This document shows positions 57,622 through 64,000 of a stretch of DNA of 64,000 bases, piece after piece. Numbering within the stretch: the stretch's first letter is position 1; each line of letters opens with the position of its first letter. The stretch is from Dactylis glomerata (lineage: Eukaryota > Streptophyta > Magnoliopsida > Poales > Poaceae), in assembly GCA_007115705.1 (NCBI GenBank), contig QXEO01000237.1, positions 1,296,972 through 1,360,971 of the forward strand. The letters are read 5' to 3'. The notes beneath the pieces were generated by a model, which saw nothing but the letters and a program-made list of their open reading frames with translations, did not search any database and had not been told where the DNA came from. Both the position numbers and the translations under genes were made by a program.

Positions 57622-60600
57622 TCAAGACGCCGGAGTGGAAGCAGAGCCGCCGGCGGGTGGAGCTGTGGCAGTAGAGACGTCGGCTTCAGGTGTGCCGGAT
57701 CCAGCAGATGGAATGGAGCCATCACCTCCGGCCGGGACAGATCCCTGTTCTGGAACTTCAGTGTCGGCTTCTTCAGCTTCTTCTTCGTCTTGGCTGGAGT
57801 CGGAGCCCTCAGCGTTGGCAGCATCCTTGGCGTCGTCCTTCTTCTTCTCCGGCTTGCGGATGTCCCGGACAAAGGCTTCGGTGTCGGCATAATCCACATA
57901 GCTGTGGGCCAATTCCTGCCGACGCCGGATATGTTCCGGATCCGTGGTCCAGATAGATCCTTCGCGCACGATGCGCAGAGTCTCCAAATCAGCTTTTTCG
58001 TACCAGGATAGGAAGTAAGTGAGAGCTTCATCAGCTCCCACCCTTGCGCCGGAATCCCGCCATTCTCTGAGGCGAACCTTGGAAAGCTGCAGATCATTGC
58101 CAAGATCAACAGGGTCAGTGGGCGTCCTTTGTCCCGGCCAGAGGGCGGAGTATGCTTCCTGGGCACCAAGGAAGAGATCTTCAGTATAGGGTGTCATGGC
58201 GTTTTTCCGGGCTTCCAGGGCGAGCAGCTGCTCCGACATAGTCCAGTTGGGAGATTCGACTGGGGTACCCCGGTTCATTCGGTCCACCTGTAGAGCCTTC
58301 TCAACGACTTCGACGGAAGCAGGAAACAGGTCTGAAGCATGGCAAACAGGTTAGTACAAGGAATATGTGTCGGCATAAAGATTATGCCAGAAAAGATGTA
58401 TCGGACAAGATGTGTCGGGCAGAAGAGGATTTGAGGCTTACTGGCGAGATCGACGTTGAGCCGGGCAATATCAACTTCCCATTTGGTGGCCTGCTCCTTC
58501 AAGCCATCCAGTTCTGCGTGAGCATTGGATGCATCAGTCTCTGAAGTAACGAGCAGCTCCTGGGCTTTCTCGAGTTGGCCCTCCCTCTGTTCCTTCTCCT
58601 CTAGGAGCTCAGCAATCCGGCCCTTCAACTGCTCCACCTCAGCTTTGTGGGCGGCATCCCGGTCGTCCAACTGCTTGGCCACATCCACTGAGGGCGTACA
58701 GTCCTGGTGGCGTGCTTCCAGTGCAGCCTTTTCATCTGCAAGGATTCGAAGTCAAAAGGATTTAAAGTTAGAGGAATAACAAAGAATGTGAAGGATTTGA
58801 AGTACAAAGGGTTTATTTGGATAATAGCAGGATTCGGCATACCTGTAAGCTCCTTCACTCTTTTAAGAAGCTCGGTGACTTGTTCTTCAGCAGCAGCTGC
58901 AGAATATCGGTAAAAGGTTATGTGTCGGCATATTAAGGTGTGCCGGCAAGAGGTGTATTGAGAGGTAAAGGAGAGGAGAATAATCCGGCACACAATAGTA
59001 TATCGGCAGAGTTTACCTTTCTGGGACAGTTCCAGCCGGAGCTTGCTATGCGCGTCGGATAACTTCCGATGCTCGCACACCAAGTCATGGTACATATCGG
59101 CGCGTGTGTTGTTCATGCGCTACAAAAATGTTGGGATTTGAAAGGTTATGAGAGAAATCTAGCATATCAGTTAAGTTGAAGATTATATCAAGTGTTCATT
59201 CTTTTGGAAGACCCGGCACAGGTGCTGCGCACCTATCCCGGCCCTCGGTGACTAGGATTTGAAGCTCGAATCGAGCTTATATGTCGGTCAGGAGGATTTG
59301 AAAGATACAACAGACTCTAGTTTTCTTTTGAAGACCCGGCACAGGTGCTGCGCACCTATCCCGGCCCTCGGTGACTAGGATTTGAAGCTCGAATCGAGCT
59401 TATATGTCGGTCAGGAGGATTTGAAAGTTACAATAGACTCTAGTTTTCTTTTGAAGACCCGGCACAGGTGCTGCGCACCTATCCCGGCCCTCGGTGACTA
59501 GGATTTGAAGCTCAGATCGAGCTTATATTTCGGACAGTTGATGTGAAAACAGCTAAGTGCAAAAGGTATTGGAAAATCCCGGATGTCCGTATCCCGGACA
59601 GCCGACATTTTCGGGGACTGGGGATATATGTAAGGAGAACACTTACGTTGGTGGCATCGGCCAGAAGGTGAAGTCTTTGCTAGATGCTGAGGAGCTCGCT
59701 GGCAATAGGAATGGGCTTCGCAGCCAGTATATCAGCAGGATTGCCAGTGGCCGCAGCTTCGGCCAATTTCTTCTTCTTGGAACTAGCTGTGTCCATGCAG
59801 TCGGCGTCATTCCACTTCACGCAATACTCCATAAGAGATCCAAGACTTTTGTCACTCTTGGTCAGCAGGGAGACGCGGCCTTCGAGTTCCGGCGTCTCAA
59901 AGAAGCTGGGCCGGGCTGCTGCTTTGCCAAAGTGGAGTGCCAGGGCAGAGCTGGAAGGTGCAGGTTTAGCAGATGCAGTAGCAGCAGACTGTGTCCCGGT
60001 CTTGATGATCTGCTTCATCTTGACAGTACCGGACTTGGCCGGGACAAAAGGCTTGGCCGGGACAGAGGTCTTGGCCGGGGCAGCGGTCTTGGCTGGGGCA
60101 GAGGTCTTCTCAGTTGCTGGAGTCTTAGGGGCTGGTTGTTCCGGCGCTGCCGGTATAACTTGGCCAGCAGAAGCAGGTGCCGAATCAGTCCGGACCTCCG
60201 GCACTTCAGGGGCTTTACCCTTATCTATGCCGGCGCTCTTGTCACCTACGCCGGCATCTTCAGCAGTGTCAGGGGCATCTGGTTGGGCTCCTGTGTCCAT
60301 GTGGACATCAGAAGCCGAAGGATCCTGTTGAGCCCCCGAGTCCATGTGGACGTCGGGGGAAGAGTTGTCTTGCTCCGGCGGAGGGTCATCCTTCGCCGGG
60401 GAAGTGGTTTTGTCGGGCGTAGGCGAAGATGCCGGCGCCGGATAGGTAGTGTGACTGGTTGATGGTATGTCGGGGGTTGCAGTGGCCGCCAGCTTTTCAA
60501 GGTTGGGGCTGGCACTTGAGCTAGAGGCATGTTCCACCAGTCGCAAGAGAGCCCTGAAGAGAGAAAACACCAAGTTATAATCAAAGGGGGAAAAATGGTC

Positions 60601-62755
60601 GGAAACAGTACAAAGGAAAAGAAACTTACCCCGAGGCGACGGGTCTTTGCCTTTTGGGCTGGGGCACGCCAACCTTCTGCCTTTTTGGTTGCTGGGTTGT
60701 GTCGGGCTGGGGCTTCACGCCTCGCTTCTGGGCGGCACATCCGCCGGTGGAAGGAGGTCCCTGGTTCAGAGGGGCGGCGTCGACAACCATGTCGTCCGGG
60801 ATAGCTGAGGACGGCATAGGATAAGCAAAAGGTGTGGTAGGAAAGGCATATGCAAGTGGCATTGGGTCGTAATACATCAGGATCTCCTCGTTAGAGTCAT
60901 CCTCACTCTAGGCTTGAGTGGAATGCCGGGAGGAAGAGTCCTTACCCGCGGCAGAGGCGGCGCGGGTGTTCCGGGGTAGCTTGTCCCAGTGATCTGGGTC
61001 TTCTGCGTCCGCAGCAGTGCGGTCTGCCGCGATCTTGATCCGGGAATTCTCCATCTTCTGGAAGCTAAATTTCTGCATAAGGACAAACTCAATTGGTCAG
61101 AAACAAGAAATATGTCGGTACAAGAAGTATGTCGGACCAAGCATGATATGTGTCGGCAAATAGAAGTATGTCGGCCTAGGTATCTATATTCCGGGCAAAG
61201 GGATGTACCATCGGTGCGGGGCGATCCCGGCTGTAAGGTTCTAGCCCCCAAGCAAAGGTAGCCTGAGAGGACTTACAGATGTCCTTGATCCGCCGCAGGA
61301 TGTCGGCCGGAGTCAGCTCGTGTGTAGAGTGCCGGGTGGGGTCCATGGGCCCGCTCATCTGGCAGATTTTATGTGACCGGCGCTGAAGAGGAGAGACGCG
61401 CCGGCTGATAAAGCAAGCCACCAAGTCTTGAGGAGTGAGGCCGGCATCCCGCAATTCGCCCTTAACCCGGTGGAGTGCGTTAACCGACCCCACGGTGGTC
61501 TTCGGGTTATAAGTCCAGTTCTTCATCTCCAAGGGTGGCTCGTCCACGAATGGCGGCAGGTTGAGCATATCAACGTCTGTGGTATTCTTGACGTAGAAGA
61601 AGCTTTTTTGCCACTTCTTACAAGACTCAAGCAGCTCTACCTTGGGGAAGTCCGAGCCCTTCCGGGACATGATGGTGGCCGTGCCACATTGGGTCATGGG
61701 GCGGTCCTTCTTCTCCTGGGCCGTCTCCGGCGGGTCGTCCTTGGACCGGGCCTGTTCTTGGATAACTTGCTTCCGCAGTTGGAAGTACTTCGCCCAAGCT
61801 TGGGTGAAGGCTTCTATGCCGGCGAAACCTTCGCAGAAAGTGGCGAAGGCTGATAGGATCATCACTGCATTCGCCGGGATATGTTGAGGCTGCAAGTCGT
61901 AGGTGTCGAGGAAGTCCCGGAAGAAGTCTGACGCCGGCAGGCCAAAGCCCCGCTCGAAGTGAGCAATGAACACGACGCGTTCGTCGGCTTCAGGTGCCGG
62001 CACAGTCTCTCCCGCCGGTAGCCGGCATGCAACACCGTCCGGAACTCTTCTGGTGGTGGTAATCCAAGATATATCGGCCGGGGTCACCTCCGACCCCTCC
62101 CAGCCGAAGCGTCCTTGGAGCTGGGCCGAATTATCCTCCTCTGAGGCCGAAGTGGCCGTCATACTCGATGAAGCCATCTTGGTGGCCGGGATAGGGCGTG
62201 AAAGCCGGAGTCCCGTGATGTTAGTCCTATCAAGATCAGAGAAAAGAGGGAAGTTAGTCTCTCTGGCATACTACTCTCACAGAAGTTAGTAGGAAAAGCA
62301 GATCTATCAACGCAGTTAAAATCGGAAGTAAACATGGATAAAATTTCTACGGAAGAACACCTATGAACTACCGAAGAACATCACTGGCAATGCTAATCGA
62401 GTCAATGAGATACTAAGTAAAGGAACTACTGAAGATCTAAGTGGACAATGTTACCAATGCAAGGCTACAGAAAAGCATGAGAGAGGAAGAACAGAGAAGG
62501 AAAAGCTTACCGGAGCTCGAGCGGCGGCAATGGAGCGGCGGCGAGCTTGCAGTCAAAGATCCAATCTCCCCCGGTGATGTCCGGGAAAGGAGCAGCGGCG
62601 GCGGCAACGAAGGCGAAGATGTCGTACGACGGCGAGCAGGGGCGCCTGCGTGCAGGAGGGCGACGGCGGCGGCGTTCCTTCCCTGTTCCTCGGTCCGGCG
62701 GTGAAGCGCAGGAGACAGAGGAGCGGAGGAAGAAGAAGATGGTAAGGGGTAAAAA
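57622..62755 (-). pseudogene. Multi-exon antisense gene in the Tat element
   Basis: Minus-strand exons: 62511-about 62755 (noncoding), 61209-62226 (ATG at 62175-62177), 60630-61072, 59647-60553, 59017-59119, 58843-58896, 58442-58735, 57622-58331 (TGA 57622-57624). All junctions are GT...AG and the coding sum is 3480 bases, 1160 codons. The first coding exon has the 'putative gypsy type transposon' domain of Tat antisense ORFs (ERGFGLPASDFFRDFLDTY, CKKWQKSFFYVKN). Then come lysine/proline/alanine-rich repeats (PAKTAAPAKTSVPAKPF), coiled-coil exons (KGRIAELLEEKEQREGQL) and a conserved C-terminal part (VGADEALTYFLSWYEKADLE) with an acidic end. In-frame TAG at 60908-60910 and 59680-59682. Function unknown; the family is known only from retrotransposons. 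Confidence 0.75.
59205..59537. repeat. 123-bp tandem repeat, about 2.7 copies
   Basis: Units start at acccggcacagg at 59211, 59334 and 59457, an exact 123-base period. Each has two hairpin words: AGGTGCTGCGCACCT and GCTCGAATCGAGC (the last copy reads GCTCAGATCGAGC). The array lies in the intron 59120-59646 of the antisense gene. Confidence 0.92.
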
Positions 62756-62778
62756 GAGCCAGTTAACCCCCGTCCCCG

Positions 62779-62786
62779 TATTTATA
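62779..62786 (-). promoter_or_regulatory. TATA box of the antisense gene
   Basis: TATAAATA on the minus strand inside a GC-rich stretch, about 600 bases upstream of the start codon and separated from it by one noncoding exon and an intron. It points away from the 3' LTR. Confidence 0.55.
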
Positions 62787-63210
62787 CTGCGGGACCAGGG
62801 TCGTGGTAGTGCTCCACTACTCCGACCGTTTCTGCGGGAAGTCGCCACATGGCGGCACGTTGTGGGGCGGCGGTTCGTATAACCGTGCCGCTAGGCAATG
62901 ATGGTACGCAGTAAATACACTGTGAACCGTCACTTCGTGTGACCGTTCGTAGTATCAGAGCAGTTGCAAGTTTCGATGCAAACTGTCGGACTTAGCTTCT
63001 CGAGGAAGCCTTAATTATGTGCCGGCATGACCGGGCGTGGAACAATCCAGTCCGAATACCTTCGGGACCGGCCGGATTAACTTTTGAAAAAGGAAGAGGA
63101 GCCGGCATATAGTGTGACCGCCGGTGTATAATCCAGAGCTGGGATATAACAAAAGAGATATCATGTTGAACCTGCCAAGGCCCCTCAGTTAAGACTAGGG
63201 GACCTCGACA
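62787..63210 (+). other. Spacer between antisense promoter and polypurine tract
   Basis: No ORF. Upstream region of the antisense promoter. Several CGGC-rich words typical of the element recur. Confidence 0.45.
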
Positions 63211-63224
63211 GCTTCGGGGACTAG
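63211..63224 (+). other. Tat element polypurine tract
   Basis: GCTTCGGGGACTAG immediately before the 3' LTR; a second purine run (AGACTAGGGGA) lies about 20 bases upstream. Confidence 0.6.
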
Positions 63225-64000
63225 TGTCGGGGGGATGACCCCCGGTAGGGTCAAGAGACTAGAAAGATATAAGCAATAAGGTTGACTTTATGTCAGTTGA
63301 CCAAAGCTGGGTCTGGCCGGAATATAGGAGTGTCGGCCAGGCCGGCATATAAGTAGTATCCCGGCTGGTGTTCAGATATGCCGGTCTATCCGGGATACGT
63401 GGAGAGGTATGCCGGCGTATGTAAAGATATGCCGACCTAACTTAGTTGTTATATCATGCAGGAACAGGTGAGGCCGGATTACCCGACTGTGGGTGTCGTT
63501 GGTCCGGCATATAGTCCGGGGTGTGGCCAACGGCCATATCCGGGATATACAAGTCAACTAAGGTGTCACATCCCTACAATCAAGGAAGGAAACATCCAAG
63601 CATGGGGGCAGAGTATGATGACAGAGTGCACAGTGGTGGTCTAACAACTATCACTGTGCACAAGTACCGTCCTTACCTCACAGGGGTAAGGTCACAGTCG
63701 AAGCAAGTACAGAGGACAGGGATGGTGAGTCCCATCGAGAGCAATCAGGGGCGAAGTCAAAGGTGGCAGCCCTCGTCACCTTGTCCTATTTGGACTATAG
63801 CCAGTGTCGTGTGTACGTATGCGACCGTTGTAACCCTGGCCACCACTATATAAGGTGGCACAGGGAGCCCTAGCCAGGGGTTGGTCACTCCTTAGTCTCT
63901 CAGTTCATAGTTCATCTTCCTCCTCTCACAGGGAGCCTGGAAGCCCCATTGTTGTGTACTCCATCAATCCAAATATACAACCAGTAGAGCAGGAGTAGGG
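63225..64000 (+). repeat. Tat element 3' LTR, first 776 bases
   Basis: Matches 49019-49794 with about nine single-base differences and no indel. TATATAAG at 63847-63854. The end lies outside the window. Confidence 0.9.

Larger units (their letters stand above)
49019..64000 (+). mobile_element. Tat-lineage Gypsy element (Retand/Grande type), 3' LTR cut by window end
   Basis: 5' LTR 49019-49948, primer site, gag-pro-pol to 56988, a 6.2-kb 3' region with an antisense gene, purine-rich tract, 3' LTR from 63225. Pol order reverse transcriptase, RNase H, second RNase H, integrase. The second RNase H (HFDGSKTIHGLGAGIVL) and the long 3' region with an antisense ORF of the 'putative gypsy type transposon' family place it in Tat. 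Over the 776 shared bases I count about nine LTR differences (near 99% identity), so it is a young insertion. It sits in the protease of an older Athila-like element. Confidence 0.9.

Noticed and set aside
59557..60462. Plus-strand 301-residue ORF in the Tat 3' region
   Set aside because: Shadow of the antisense exon 59647-60553; low-complexity and without a domain.
1..64000. tRNA, rRNA, organellar insertion or bacterial genes
   Set aside because: No tRNA-like fold apart from the SINE boxes, no rRNA signature, no plastid or mitochondrial gene sequence recognised.

Overview
This is plant nuclear DNA from a grass, most likely a Pooideae species; the genus cannot be fixed from the sequence. The evidence is three intron-rich plant genes, Stowaway-type MITEs with TA target sites, and several grass families of LTR retrotransposon nested in one another. 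There is no sign of bacterial or organellar DNA. About 16 kb (roughly 26.1-42.2 kb) is a gene island; the rest is almost entirely retrotransposon.

Layout. 1-1548: start of a second Copia element (gag, primer site, cut LTR), minus strand. 1549-11583: a nearly whole Copia element, minus strand, with 5' LTR, gag, pol and, downstream of pol, an extra gene with its own TATA box and intron. 11584-24203: a non-autonomous Athila-like Gypsy element (Y), interrupted by a complete relative (X, 11697-18792) inserted into its gag with a 5-bp target duplication. 24204-26137: inverted LTR pieces of two Gypsy families. 27352-30780: UBC13-type ubiquitin-conjugating enzyme, 8 exons, complete. 32508-37608: katanin p60-like AAA ATPase (KATNAL2 type), 11 exons, complete. 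38353-39501, minus strand: gibberellin 2-oxidase-like dioxygenase with a problem at its start codon. 40848-42160: Mutator-like element with perfect ends and a 9-bp target duplication. 43471-about 46640: LINE, minus strand. About 46640-49018: another Athila-like element, minus strand. 49019-64000: a Tat-lineage (Retand/Grande type) Gypsy element that runs off the window and carries a multi-exon gene antisense to gag-pol.

The two most interesting objects are accessory genes inside retrotransposons. The Copia extra gene is driven by a TATA box flanked by the same GGCCGGATTATCCGGCC palindromes that sit upstream of the TATA box in the element's LTR. The antisense gene of the Tat element has its own TATA box and eight exons whose coding parts add up to exactly 1160 codons. 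All in-frame stops I found in the Copia and Tat elements are TAG, as expected from deamination of methylated CAG/CTG (CHG) sites.

The three host genes have unrelated jobs: K63-linked ubiquitin signalling, microtubule severing and gibberellin inactivation. Nothing suggests they act together. Exon coordinates come from reading splice sites by hand; for each gene the coding sum is a multiple of three.
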